Source: JAVBWI01 sp036677445 (GTDB lineage Bacteria > Bacillota > Clostridia > Christensenellales > CAG-138). Taken from it: a DNA stretch of 64,000 nt. The position numbers and the translations under genes are program-made. The DNA is taken from contig JAVBWI010000023.1 in NCBI GenBank assembly GCA_036677445.1, positions 310,001 through 374,000 of the forward strand, written 5' to 3'. The notes under the pieces were generated by a model. That model had not been told where the DNA came from. It saw only the letters and a program-made list of their open reading frames with translations, and did not search any database. Positions 50,720 through 59,043 of the stretch are shown piece after piece (position 1 is the stretch's first letter; every line of letters begins with the position of its first letter).

Positions 50720-51469
50720 TCATTCCTTTCGCACCGCGAAAAACTGTATGCGCTCGGTATCCGGCATAGGCGGCTCTTTCGTAAAGGCGGCATACGCCGC
50801 AATATCGGCAAAGCCGGCCGCCTGCAGGGCGGAAATTAGCTCCCGTTCGGAATGCGCGCGCTGCAGATGCCGTTCGTCAAACCGCTCGTAGAGCGCACCC
50901 TTCTGCAAGAAGCCAGTCAGTTCCATCTCGCACAGATGCGAAGCGGAATCATAATGGTTGCGCCACAGGTAAACGCAGGCCTGCTCCGTCTCGCCGAAGG
51001 TGTTGTTTCCCAGCACGGCCTCCAGCTTATAGCGCGAACTCACATCAAAAAGCAGCAGACCGCCGGGCTTTAGCGCCGCGTACGCGGCGCTGAAAAACGC
51101 GCGCACATCACCGGCGCATGTCAGGTAGTTTACCCCGTCGCACACGCAGCAGATGGCGTCCACCGGCCTGTGCAGCAACAGATTACGCATATCCTGACAT
51201 ACAAAGGGGATAAAAAGCCCAAAGTTCCGCGCCTTTTCCTGTGCGATAAACAGCATATCCGGCGAAGCGTCCACGCCCGTCACCTGATATCCCGCGCGGG
51301 CAAGGCGAATGCCGATCTCGCCCGTACCGCAGGCGCAGTCAAGAACGGTACGGACACTCTTCTGCGAAGCCTGCAGCAGCGATACAAGATATGCCGTCCA
51401 TGCGGCATAGTCCACATCCCGCATCAACGCGTCGTATACCGACGCAAACCTGCCATAGCTTTCGCGCAT
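50720..51469 (-). CDS. class I SAM-dependent methyltransferase
   Basis: The 249-residue protein begins YGRFASVYDALMRDVDY, typical of UbiE/YqeM-type methyltransferases. Motif I is VLDCACGTGEIGIRLA, motif II VTGVDASPDML, then VCDGVNYL and KPGGLLLFDVSS. AAGGAG precedes the ATG at 51469; the promoter lies just upstream and excludes longer starts. The substrate is unknown. It is the first gene of the hslO cluster and divergent from asd. Confidence 0.9.
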   Translation of the reverse strand: MRESYGRFASVYDALMRDVDYAAWTAYLVSLLQASQKSVRTVLDCACGTGEIGIRLARAGYQVTGVDASPDMLFIAQEKARNFGLFIPFVCQDMRNLLLHRPVDAICCVCDGVNYLTCAGDVRAFFSAAYAALKPGGLLLFDVSSRYKLEAVLGNNTFGETEQACVYLWRNHYDSASHLCEMELTGFLQKGALYERFDERHLQRAHSERELISALQAAGFADIAAYAAFTKEPPMPDTERIQFFAVRKE

Positions 51470-51494
51470 GCATTCGTCTCCTTTTCCAATGTAT

Positions 51495-51523
51495 ATTCTA
51501 CACTGAATCCTGCTATCGCGCAA
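51495..51523 (-). promoter_or_regulatory. promoter of the methyltransferase-hslO cluster
   Basis: The minus strand has TTGCGC, a 17-bp spacer and TAGAAT; the leader is under 25 nt. Confidence 0.65.
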
Positions 51524-51649
51524 TGCCGGGCGTTTTGAAGGGCCGCTATGACGTCATTTTGCACAACCGCACGGCATATCCTGCAAAACAAGGGAAACGG
51601 ATGCCGCAAAATCCCATCGCAATTTGCGGCGCGAACAGCGGGGATTACA

Positions 51650-51678
51650 TTGACTTTGCGCCCCTGTTGTGCTATACT
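51650..51678 (+). promoter_or_regulatory. promoter of asd
   Basis: TTGACT, a 17-bp spacer and TATACT lie about 65 bp upstream of the ATG. The leader holds only GCATATG/CATATGC, too small for a lysine riboswitch or T-box. Confidence 0.8.
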
Positions 51679-51741
51679 TTCCCCCAATCGCATATGCGTG
51701 GATGATTTCACATATGCAATCATACAAGGAGGATCTTTCCC

Positions 51742-52752
51742 ATGAAGCAGTACAACGTCGCGGTCGTCGGCGCGACCGGCATGGTCGGCCGAAAATTCCT
51801 GCAAGTGCTTGAAGAGCGAAAACTCCCCGTTGCGAATTATTACCTTTTTGCCTCTAAACGCAGCGCGGGCACTACGCTGCCCTTTATGGGCAAAACTTAC
51901 ACTGTGCGGGAACTGACCGAGACTTGCTTCGACGGATTGGATATAGACATCGCGCTGTTTTCCGCCGGCGGCAGCACCTCGGAGCATTTTTCGCCCGTTG
52001 CCGCGCGCGCAGGCGCTGTGGTCATCGACAATTCCAGCTGCTGGCGCATGGACCCGGATGTCCCGCTGGTGGTACCGGAAGTGAACCCGGATCACATCCC
52101 CCAGTATAAAAAGAAGGGTATTATCGCCAACCCCAACTGCTCCACCATACAGGCTATGGTGGCGCTAAAGCCCCTCGCTGATAAATATGGCCTCAAGCGC
52201 GTGGTGTATTCCACCTATCAGGCTGTTTCCGGCGCGGGCCAGCAGGGGTATATGGATCTGGAAGAGGGGTTGAAGGGCAACCCGCCCAAAAAGTTCCCGT
52301 ATCCCATCGCGGGCAACTGTCTGCCGCATATTGACGTGTTCCTCGACACCGGCTACACCAAAGAGGAACAGAAAATGATCGACGAGAGCCGCAAAATACT
52401 CTCTCTGCCGGATCTAAAGGTCACCGCCACCACGGTGCGCGTGCCGGTATTCCACGGCCACAGCGAAAGCATCAATGTGGAGCTCAACAGCGCCTTTGAT
52501 CTGGATGAGCTGCGCGAAGTGCTCAAGAACGCCCCCGGCCTGATCGTACAGGACGACCCGAAGAACGGCATGTACCCCATGCCTATCAACGCCGCGGATA
52601 CCGACCCGGTATACGTCGGCAGGCTGCGCCGCGATTTCTCCGTGGAAAACGGCATCAACTTCTGGTGCGTAGCGGATAATATCCGCAAGGGTGCGGCGAC
52701 CAATGCCGTGCAGATCGCAGAGGAACTGATCCGCCAATGGGAGAATGCATAA
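51742..52752 (+). CDS. asd: aspartate-semialdehyde dehydrogenase
   Basis: The 336-residue enzyme reduces aspartyl phosphate to the semialdehyde with NADPH. It has the nucleotide loop VVGATGMVGRKFL, active-site Cys in NPNCSTIQ (about residue 132) and the catalytic His region PVFHGHSESINVEL. AAGGAGG precedes the ATG. It leads the asd-dapA-dapB run, though a terminator-like hairpin stands before dapA. Confidence 0.97.
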   Translation: MKQYNVAVVGATGMVGRKFLQVLEERKLPVANYYLFASKRSAGTTLPFMGKTYTVRELTETCFDGLDIDIALFSAGGSTSEHFSPVAARAGAVVIDNSSCWRMDPDVPLVVPEVNPDHIPQYKKKGIIANPNCSTIQAMVALKPLADKYGLKRVVYSTYQAVSGAGQQGYMDLEEGLKGNPPKKFPYPIAGNCLPHIDVFLDTGYTKEEQKMIDESRKILSLPDLKVTATTVRVPVFHGHSESINVELNSAFDLDELREVLKNAPGLIVQDDPKNGMYPMPINAADTDPVYVGRLRRDFSVENGINFWCVADNIRKGAATNAVQIAEELIRQWENA

Positions 52753-52765
52753 CAATTGTGCTTTG

Positions 52766-52798
52766 CGGCGCAGAGGTCGTCTCCTCTGCGCCGTTTTA
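52766..52798 (+). terminator. hairpin between asd and dapA
   Basis: CGGCGCAGAGG-TCGTCT-CCTCTGCGCCG is an 11-bp perfect stem followed by TTTTATCC. It probably lowers read-through into dapA. Confidence 0.75.
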
Positions 52799-52840
52799 TC
52801 CGTACCCTATTATCACCCGTACAGTAAAGGAGGAAACCAA

Positions 52841-53716
52841 ATGAGCATTTTTCAAGGTTCGGCGGTTGCTATCATTACCCCGTTCACACCGGATGGCATT
52901 GACTTCCCCGCTTTTTCCGGCCTGATCGAACGCCAGATTCAAGGCAAGACCGACGCCATCGTAGTGTGCGGCACCACAGGCGAAGCTTCCACCATGAGCG
53001 CTGAGGAAAAGCGCGCGGCAATCGAGTTCGTCATTCAAAAGGTTGCGGGCCGCGTACCCGTCATAGCCGGTACGGGCGGCAACAACACCGCCAATGTCAT
53101 TCGCGACAGCCAGGCTGCCGAGGCGCTGGGGGCCGACGGCCTCCTCATCGTGACCCCTTATTACAACAAAGCGACGCAGGCGGGGCTGGTGGCGCATTAT
53201 ACCGCCGTGGCCGATGCGGTGAACATTCCGATCATCGTATACAACGTACCGGGGCGCACTGGGCTCAACATCCTGCCCGCCACCATGAAGAAAATCCTGG
53301 CGCATAAGAATATCGTGGGCATCAAGGAAGCGAGCGGCAACATCGAACAGATCGTAAACCTGGCCGCGCTTTGCCCGGAGTGCGATATCTATTCCGGCAA
53401 CGACGACCATGTACTGCCGTTGCTCGCAGTCGGCGGCAAGGGCGTGATTTCCACCATCGCCAACGTGATCCCCGAAGATATGCACGAGCTTTGCGCCGCT
53501 TTCTTTGCGGGCGACATCGCGCGCGCGCGCGCGCTGCAATTTAAGGTGCTGCCCATTTGGAAGGCGGCCTTCTGCGAGGTCAACCCCATTCCCATCAAAA
53601 CCATGTGCGCGATGCTCGGCTGGTGCGACGGCCTGCTGCGCCTGCCCATGTGCCCGCCGGGCGAAGCGAACCGCGCCGCGATCGAGCAATCCCTGCGCGA
53701 CTATGGCTTGCTTTAA
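52841..53716 (+). CDS. dapA: 4-hydroxy-tetrahydrodipicolinate synthase
   Basis: The 291-residue TIM-barrel aldolase condenses pyruvate and aspartate semialdehyde. Landmarks are CGTTGEASTMSAEEK, Tyr in VYNVPGRTG, the Schiff-base Lys in VGIKEASGN, and the C-terminal INPIPIKTM (VNPIPIKTM). AAGGAGG precedes the ATG. It is 11 bp from dapB. Confidence 0.97.
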   Translation: MSIFQGSAVAIITPFTPDGIDFPAFSGLIERQIQGKTDAIVVCGTTGEASTMSAEEKRAAIEFVIQKVAGRVPVIAGTGGNNTANVIRDSQAAEALGADGLLIVTPYYNKATQAGLVAHYTAVADAVNIPIIVYNVPGRTGLNILPATMKKILAHKNIVGIKEASGNIEQIVNLAALCPECDIYSGNDDHVLPLLAVGGKGVISTIANVIPEDMHELCAAFFAGDIARARALQFKVLPIWKAAFCEVNPIPIKTMCAMLGWCDGLLRLPMCPPGEANRAAIEQSLRDYGLL

Positions 53717-53727
53717 GGAGAGAATGC

Positions 53728-54951
53728 ATGATCAAGGTCATCGTCAACGGTGCATGCGGCCAGATGGGCCGCACCATCATACGGCTGTGTAAGCAGCATC
53801 CCGACGAATTCCAGGTGCTCGCCGGCGTGGATATGTTCAACTGCACGGAAGCCGAGGGTATCCCCATCGTGCAGAAAATCGAGAGCGCGCCGGAAGGAGC
53901 GGATGTCGTCATCGACTTTTCACGCCCAGCCGCGCTCGCAAAAGTGCTGCAATACTGCCAAAGTAAGGGTGTCCGGCTGGTGGTGGGCACCACGGGCCTC
54001 AATGAAAACGAGCGGCTTTCGCTTGAGCGCGCGGCATCGAAGATCGCCATATTCCACAGCGGCAATATGTCTCTCGGCGTGAATTTGCAGATTGAACTGG
54101 TCAAAAATGCTGCGGCGGCGCTGGGCGATGGGTTCGACATCGAAATCACAGAAAAACACCACAACCTGAAGGTCGATGCGCCCAGCGGCACGGCGCTTAT
54201 GCTGGCCGACGCCGTGAGCACGCAGTTCCCCGACACGCGCGAATATGTCTTCGGCCGCCACAGCAAGGATTGCCGCCGCACCAAAAGCGAGATCGGCATC
54301 CATTCCCTGCGCGGCGGAACCGTGGTGGGCGAGCACGAGGTGGAGTTTTTCGGCCAGGATGAAGTGGTGTCCATCAGCCATAAGGCATATTCCAAGCAGG
54401 TATTCGGCATGGGCGCTTTGCGCGCCGCGCAATACATCATGCATAAGCAGCCCGGCCTCTACAACATGCACGATATCGTAACCGAGCGCGATGTGCTTTC
54501 ACACCTGTATACCGACGACGACCAGGCCGTTATTACTATCAGTTCACTGCCGCACGAGTCGGGGGTATTGAGCGCGGTGTTCAGTACCGTAGCCCGCAGC
54601 AATGTGTTTGTGGATATGATCAGCATGACCACTGCGGGCGACATGTCCAGCAGCGTAAGTTTTTCTTTGCCCAAAAGCCAGCTCGCTACGGCGCTCAACA
54701 CCCTGAAGGGCCTCCGGCCGCGCTTTATGGGCATGGATATCCACGCGCTGGACAATATCACGAAGATCACCGTGGAAGGCCCGGGCATGGCGCTGCGGCA
54801 CGGCGTAGCCGGGCAGCTCTTCTCTGTCCTTGCGGATGTGAATGTACGTATCGAGCTTGTGACTACCAGCGAAACCAAGATTTCCTGCTGTATCAAAAAC
54901 AGCGATGTATCCACCGCGCTTGCGGTCATCGCAAAACAGTTTGAACTATAA
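53728..54951 (+). CDS. dapB: 4-hydroxy-tetrahydrodipicolinate reductase fused to a C-terminal ACT-domain pair
   Basis: The 407-residue protein is far longer than the roughly 240-270 residues of DapB. Residues 1-252 are a full DapB: NAD(P) loop NGACGQMGRTI, VVGTTGL, FHSGNMSLGVN, catalytic EKHHNLKVDAPSGTAL, and GMGALRAAQYI near its end. Residues 260-407 continue without a stop into two ACT-like units: AVITISSLPHESGVLSAVFS, and ITKITVEGPGM ... IELVTTSETKISCCI, the second closely resembling the aspartokinase regulatory domain. AAGGAG precedes the ATG. Feedback control of the reductase by lysine or DAP is inferred. Confidence 0.93.
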   Translation: MIKVIVNGACGQMGRTIIRLCKQHPDEFQVLAGVDMFNCTEAEGIPIVQKIESAPEGADVVIDFSRPAALAKVLQYCQSKGVRLVVGTTGLNENERLSLERAASKIAIFHSGNMSLGVNLQIELVKNAAAALGDGFDIEITEKHHNLKVDAPSGTALMLADAVSTQFPDTREYVFGRHSKDCRRTKSEIGIHSLRGGTVVGEHEVEFFGQDEVVSISHKAYSKQVFGMGALRAAQYIMHKQPGLYNMHDIVTERDVLSHLYTDDDQAVITISSLPHESGVLSAVFSTVARSNVFVDMISMTTAGDMSSSVSFSLPKSQLATALNTLKGLRPRFMGMDIHALDNITKITVEGPGMALRHGVAGQLFSVLADVNVRIELVTTSETKISCCIKNSDVSTALAVIAKQFEL

Positions 54952-54954
54952 GCT

Positions 54955-55000
54955 CACAAAAATGCTGTAGCATTTTTGTGAAACCGCTTTGGCGGGTTTT
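54955..55000 (+). terminator. dapB terminator hairpins
   Basis: CACAAAAATGC-TGTA-GCATTTTTGTG begins three bases after the stop, and AAACCGC/GCGGGTTTT follows at once. Either could terminate. Confidence 0.65.
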
Positions 55001-55004
55001 CCGG

Positions 55005-55032
55005 TCAAAAAGTGGCTTCGGCCACTTTTTGA
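55005..55032. repeat. D-associated hairpin
   Basis: TCAAAAAGTGGC-TTCG-GCCACTTTTTGA is a perfect 12-bp stem similar to 26180-26208. Both lie beside family D cores. Confidence 0.6.
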
Positions 55033-55089
55033 TTCCTTCGGAGACTTTACGCGTCCGCCTGCGGCATACACCGCGGTCGGCAAACGCGC

Positions 55090-55475
55090 AAGGTGTCAAA
55101 ACCGATGCACATGTCGCCGTCTCGCATCGCCTTTATGGGCTGCACCCATAAAGGCGAATACCGTTGCGACGGGATTTTTCACAAATGATTGTACCCTTCG
55201 GATGGCGGCGACGGCCCGCAGGCCTAGTGTCCGAGGCGTCTCCCGCCGAGGACCATCATTTGTGCAAGGTGTCAAAACCGGCGCACATGTCGCCGTCTCG
55301 CATCGCCTTTATGGGCTGCACCCATAAAGGCGAATACCGTTACGACGGGATTTTTCACAAATGATTGCACCCTTCGGGTGGCGGCGACGGCCCGCAGGCC
55401 TAGTGTCCGAGGCGTCTCCCGCCGAGGACCATCATTTGTGCAAGGTGTCAAAACCGGCGCACATGTCGCCGGTTT
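55090..55475. repeat. repeat family D, tandem array of 176-bp units
   Basis: Two full units (55090-55265, 55266-55441) and a partial third start with AAGGTGTCAAAACCG. They differ at only a few positions. Each has an internal stem GCCTTTATGGG/CCCATAAAGGC, ACAAATGAT/ATCATTTGT arms and the GC-rich core found inverted at 26097-26152. There is no convincing reading frame across the array. Confidence 0.92.
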
Positions 55476-55582
55476 TGACGATTAAGGCCTTCATAATCGC
55501 AGGTCGTCGCAATGATAAGAATCTCAGCCGATAAGTCTACCTGCCGGCTTCATCACTATTTGGGGACAGTCCCTTCGTCTTT
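55476..55582. other. spacer after the D array
   Basis: About 100 bp with no gene and no clear stem; no terminator for the converging ABC-F gene is evident. Confidence 0.4.
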
Positions 55583-57049
55583 TTACATTTCAATTACATC
55601 CGTTGCCACGGCATCGATAAACGCCCGGTCGTGCTCCACAAAGAGCATTGTGGGCGTATAGGCCTTGATCAGTCCCTCGATCTGCATGCGCGAAAGCACG
55701 TCGATATAATTGAGCGGCTCATCCCACAAATATATATGCGCCTGCTCACACAGGCTTTTCGCGATGAGCACCTTTTTGCGCTGCCCTGCGGAAAACGCCC
55801 GCATATCCTTCTCGAACTGCGCGCGCGGAAAATCCAGTTTTCGCAGTATGGTCATGAACAGGCTCAGGTCGATGTGGGCGTCCTTCGCGAACGCCGCCGC
55901 CTCCCCCTCCAAAAACGAGGTATCCTGCGGTACATAGGAAACGATGAGTCCGCTTGCCGTGCGCAGCGTTCCGCCGTGCGGTATGTTTTCCCCTGCGAGC
56001 AGCTTCACGACGCTGGATTTGCCGCAGCCGTTTTTCCCCGTGAGCGCTATACGCCGCCCCTGTTCCACTACAAGATCCAGATCCTCAAACACCGTATGCC
56101 CGCCGTAGCGTATGGATAAGCGCCGCGCCTCCACCAGCCTTGCCGCATGGTGTATCAGCGGGCGTACGATGAGCGGGCTTGCGTACTCTATGTTCTTGAG
56201 CAGCTTTTCTTTTTCTTCTATGGCGGATTCCCGCCGGTTCTCGATGGCTTTGGCGCGCTTCATCATCTTGGCGGCCTTGTGGCCCACCGCGCCGCGGTCA
56301 TAAACGCCCTGGCCAATCTTGGTGGCCTCCACCCTGTCCGACCAGTTTGCCGTCCGCCGCGCCGCATCCGAAAGCTTCCTGATTTCCGCCATGCGCCTTT
56401 CATTTTCATCCCGCTCAAAGGCATCCTGGAGTTCTTTGTTGTGCATCCAGGTGGAAAAGTTGCCCTTTGTGACCTGCAGCCCCGTTTTATTGATGCTAAG
56501 AATATGGTCCACGCATCCGTCCAGGAACGCCCTGTCGTGCGATACAAGAAGAAACCCCCGCTTTGCGTTGAGATACGCGGCCACGATCTTTCGCGCGTTA
56601 AGGTCCAGATGATTGGTCGGCTCGTCGATGAGCAGGTAGTGCTCGCCCTTGATGAACTGCGCCGCCAGCAGCGCCTTGGTGCGCTCGCCATGGCTGAGCG
56701 TATCGAAGGGACGGTAAAGCGTTTCCTCCTCCATCCCCAAGAGCGAGAGTTCCCGCTTAAGCTGCCAGAACGGCGCGCCGCCCGATACCGTATCCAGCAC
56801 CTCCTGCGTGGCGGCCGATAGTTCCGGCACATCAAACGGGAAATACTCGAACCGTACGCAAGCGCTGATGCTGCCGCGATACGGATACATTCCCATCAGC
56901 AGGCGTAAAAACGTGGTTTTGCCGCGGCCGTTGCGGCCGACGAAGCCCAGCTTCCAATCCGTATCAAACCGGAAGGACGCATTTTCGAATATGTTATCAT
57001 AGCTGCCGTCGTAAGCGAACGTCAGCCCGTTTACAGAAATTTGCGACAT
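55583..57049 (-). CDS. Lsa-like ABC-F ATPase (ribosomal-protection type)
   Basis: The 488-residue protein has two ABC domains and no membrane segment. Domain 1: Walker A GRNGRGKTT, signature LSHGERTK, Walker B LLIDEPTNHLD. Domain 2: GKNGCGKSS, FSAGQRKKV, IYLWDEPLNYID. The interdomain linker (about residues 200-290) is long and charged. The start, ISVNGLTFAYDGSYDNIFEN, closely resembles Lsa-type proteins that protect ribosomes from lincosamides, streptogramin A and pleuromutilins. ATG follows GGAGG. A 210-nt leader with hairpin and tiny frame suggests drug-induced expression. Actual resistance is not shown by sequence. Confidence 0.88.
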   Translation of the reverse strand: MSQISVNGLTFAYDGSYDNIFENASFRFDTDWKLGFVGRNGRGKTTFLRLLMGMYPYRGSISACVRFEYFPFDVPELSAATQEVLDTVSGGAPFWQLKRELSLLGMEEETLYRPFDTLSHGERTKALLAAQFIKGEHYLLIDEPTNHLDLNARKIVAAYLNAKRGFLLVSHDRAFLDGCVDHILSINKTGLQVTKGNFSTWMHNKELQDAFERDENERRMAEIRKLSDAARRTANWSDRVEATKIGQGVYDRGAVGHKAAKMMKRAKAIENRRESAIEEKEKLLKNIEYASPLIVRPLIHHAARLVEARRLSIRYGGHTVFEDLDLVVEQGRRIALTGKNGCGKSSVVKLLAGENIPHGGTLRTASGLIVSYVPQDTSFLEGEAAAFAKDAHIDLSLFMTILRKLDFPRAQFEKDMRAFSAGQRKKVLIAKSLCEQAHIYLWDEPLNYIDVLSRMQIEGLIKAYTPTMLFVEHDRAFIDAVATDVIEM

Positions 57050-57059
57050 ATGCACCTCC

Positions 57060-57100
57060 AAAAAGGCCAAAGGGGCGGCGGGAAAGCATTCCCGCCGCCC
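57060..57100 (-). promoter_or_regulatory. candidate attenuator hairpin before the ABC-F gene
   Basis: On the minus strand GGGCGGCGGG-AATGCTTT-CCCGCCGCCC is followed by CTTTGGCCTTTTT, which runs into the ribosome site TGGAGG. It can act as a terminator or block translation unless an upstream event refolds it. Confidence 0.7.
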
Positions 57101-57214
57101 TGCATGCACAACAGCGCCGCACGACCGGCTTATGGATACAAAAATGCGTACTTTCCCGCAACGGCAAGCGCAACGCGACAGAAGCCGCGCGCAATACCGT
57201 GCAAACACTATGGT

Positions 57215-57235
57215 TTAGCGGGAAAAATGACGCAT
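57215..57235 (-). CDS. putative 6-residue leader peptide (MRHFSR)
   Basis: ATG-CGT-CAT-TTT-TCC-CGC-TAA lies about 25 nt after the predicted transcript start, with GGAG eight bases upstream. A leader frame stalled by a ribosome-targeting drug is the usual trigger for such attenuators. An overlapping 11-codon frame starting at 57243 is an alternative. Function is inferred from position only. Confidence 0.4.
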   Translation of the reverse strand: MRHFSR

Positions 57236-57267
57236 CCTTTCATCTCCGATCCAATATTGATATAAAA

Positions 57268-57296
57268 AGTATATCGCTTGCCCGGCCTTGTGTCAA
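57268..57296 (-). promoter_or_regulatory. promoter of the ABC-F gene
   Basis: The minus strand has TTGACA, a 17-bp spacer and TATACT, giving a leader of about 210 nt. Confidence 0.8.
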
Positions 57297-57382
57297 CCCG
57301 GCACACGGTTTACGGGAACGGTAATGCCACATGCCCGAACACAGAATATATGATTTTTTGCAGTTCCTGATATAAATATCAA

Positions 57383-57412
57383 TTGCATCTGCTAATTCCG
57401 TTATTATATAAT
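57383..57412 (+). promoter_or_regulatory. promoter of the DUF1576 gene
   Basis: TTGCAT, an 18-bp spacer and TATAAT lie about 70 bp before the ATG. Confidence 0.6.
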
Positions 57413-57480
57413 TTTATTGTGTTAATTTTTTAATCAAATCCCACCTGTTTGGTCTGCCCCGCCCCATATCGAGGTAATTG

Positions 57481-58923
57481 ATGAAGCGATACTGCGGCGC
57501 CCAAAAAGCACCTGATAATGCACGTACCGCGAGAATTATGTGCATCTGTTTTGCCTGTTCACTCATCCTGACGGGTTTTTTATGGGAAACCCCCGCAGGC
57601 ATTTTGCGGGGACTTCTTACATACATCGGTTCCCGCGCGGTATTGCTTTCGGATTATTTCGCGCTGGGCACGCCGGGAGCGGCATTTGTCAACGCAGGGC
57701 TTGTCACATTTCTTTCCATAGGCCTGACGCTCCTCATTAAGACCCCCTATACGGGCACGACCGTAGCCGCGCTGTTCCTAATGCCCGGCTTCGCCATGTT
57801 TGGCAAAAATCCGGTGAACATTCTGCCTTTCTTTTTGGGCGTGTTCCTGTACGCCCGTTTCAGGCGGGTACCGATGGCAAACTATACGACCGCCGCATTG
57901 TATTCTACCACGCTCGCCCCCGTGGTCAGCCACTTTCTATGCCAGAACGAACTGCCGCCCGTGCTGCGCGTTTTGCTCGCCGCGGCGGCAGGCACGCTGC
58001 TGGGCTTTACCATCGTACCCATCGCGGAACATTTGTTTCAGCTTCACCGGGGCTATATGCTGTTCAATTTCGGTTTTTCCAGCGGATTGCTGGCATATCT
58101 GTTCGCCAGCATATTTCGGACGCTGCACCTTCCGGTAGCCCTGGAATCCCATTGGTACGCCGGTGTAAATAACGCGGTATTGGCGTATCTTTTTGCGCTC
58201 TGCGCTGTTCTGGTACTTGCCGGTTTCTGGCTTTCGGGCTGGAAATTTCGTCAATATCACAAAATCATGCGTCACCACGGGCATGCGCACAGCGACCAGA
58301 TCGCTACCGACGGCATCGGCAGCACCATGGTCAATATGGGCTTTGTGGGGCTGATTTGCATCGGTTATATATTGCTTATCGGCGGCGACCTGAGCGGCCC
58401 GGTAGTGGGCGCGATACTCACGGCCATCGGCTTTTCTGCCTCTTGCATACATCCGCGCAACACGATACCCATTATGCTGGGCGTATGGCTCTATTCGCTC
58501 GTAGCCGCGTCAAACGCAACCACGCCCGCCATACAGATCGCGGCCATATTCGGCGCGACCGCGCTTGCGCCCATTGCGGGCGAGTTCGGGCCGATATTGG
58601 GCATTCTTGCGGGCGCCATGCATTTTGCGATCGTCTCCTCCACCGGCGCCGCTACCGGCGGCTTCAACCTGTACAACAACGGCTTTGCCGCGGGCCTGGT
58701 CGCGGCGCTAATCATCACGCTGCTGCACGCGTTCTTCCCGCGCTTTGATATCGTGACACAACGGCGCCTGCTGCACATGCTGCTCTTAAAAAAGAAGGAA
58801 AAAGGCCAGCCTGAGCATCCCGAAAAGCAGCAAGTGGAAACCATATTATCCAAACAGGAGCCGCCCACGCAAGACGCACCCGCAGATACTTCGGCCGAAG
58901 AAGCGTATCGCATAAAGGCATAG
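57481..58923 (+). CDS. DUF1576 polytopic membrane protein
   Basis: The 480-residue protein has about twelve helices. An internal duplication is apparent: TPGAAFVNAGLVTFLSIGLTLL in the first half and GSTMVNMGFVGLICIGYILL in the second, and GTTVAALFLMPGFAMFGKNP against GAILTAIGFSASCIHPRNT. The C-terminal 50 residues are polar and cytosolic. GAGG precedes the second of two ATG-like codons. The family is conserved in Clostridia but its transport substrate, if any, is unknown. Confidence 0.8.
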   Translation: MKRYCGAQKAPDNARTARIMCICFACSLILTGFLWETPAGILRGLLTYIGSRAVLLSDYFALGTPGAAFVNAGLVTFLSIGLTLLIKTPYTGTTVAALFLMPGFAMFGKNPVNILPFFLGVFLYARFRRVPMANYTTAALYSTTLAPVVSHFLCQNELPPVLRVLLAAAAGTLLGFTIVPIAEHLFQLHRGYMLFNFGFSSGLLAYLFASIFRTLHLPVALESHWYAGVNNAVLAYLFALCAVLVLAGFWLSGWKFRQYHKIMRHHGHAHSDQIATDGIGSTMVNMGFVGLICIGYILLIGGDLSGPVVGAILTAIGFSASCIHPRNTIPIMLGVWLYSLVAASNATTPAIQIAAIFGATALAPIAGEFGPILGILAGAMHFAIVSSTGAATGGFNLYNNGFAAGLVAALIITLLHAFFPRFDIVTQRRLLHMLLLKKKEKGQPEHPEKQQVETILSKQEPPTQDAPADTSAEEAYRIKA

Positions 58924-59043
58924 CGCCGCACTCTGGATACCTTACCACACACTGACTGCTGTACAAATCAATGCTGATTCGTTATGCACATTTATTGCAG
59001 AAATTGGACCAAGACTTTGCCGATTAGCGTATATCTAAATTAG
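58924..59043. other. convergent spacer
   Basis: No gene and no strong hairpin are visible in these 120 bp between DUF1576 and the small membrane gene. Confidence 0.4.

Noticed and set aside
51548..51570. Another copy of repeat B (GACGTCATTTTGCAC)
   Set aside because: Only about 13 bases match, without the flanking framework, so chance is likely.
51691..51719. Lysine riboswitch or T-box ahead of asd
   Set aside because: The leader is only about 60 nt and has one small GCATATG/CATATGC palindrome.
55090..55475. CRISPR array
   Set aside because: Units are 176 bp, contiguous and nearly identical with no unique spacers, so this is a tandem repeat.
57050..57208. Longer ABC-F protein starting at GTG 57208
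   Set aside because: The in-frame extension has no ribosome site, is Arg/Cys-rich and runs through the leader hairpin; the conserved N-terminus starts at 57049 after GGAGG.
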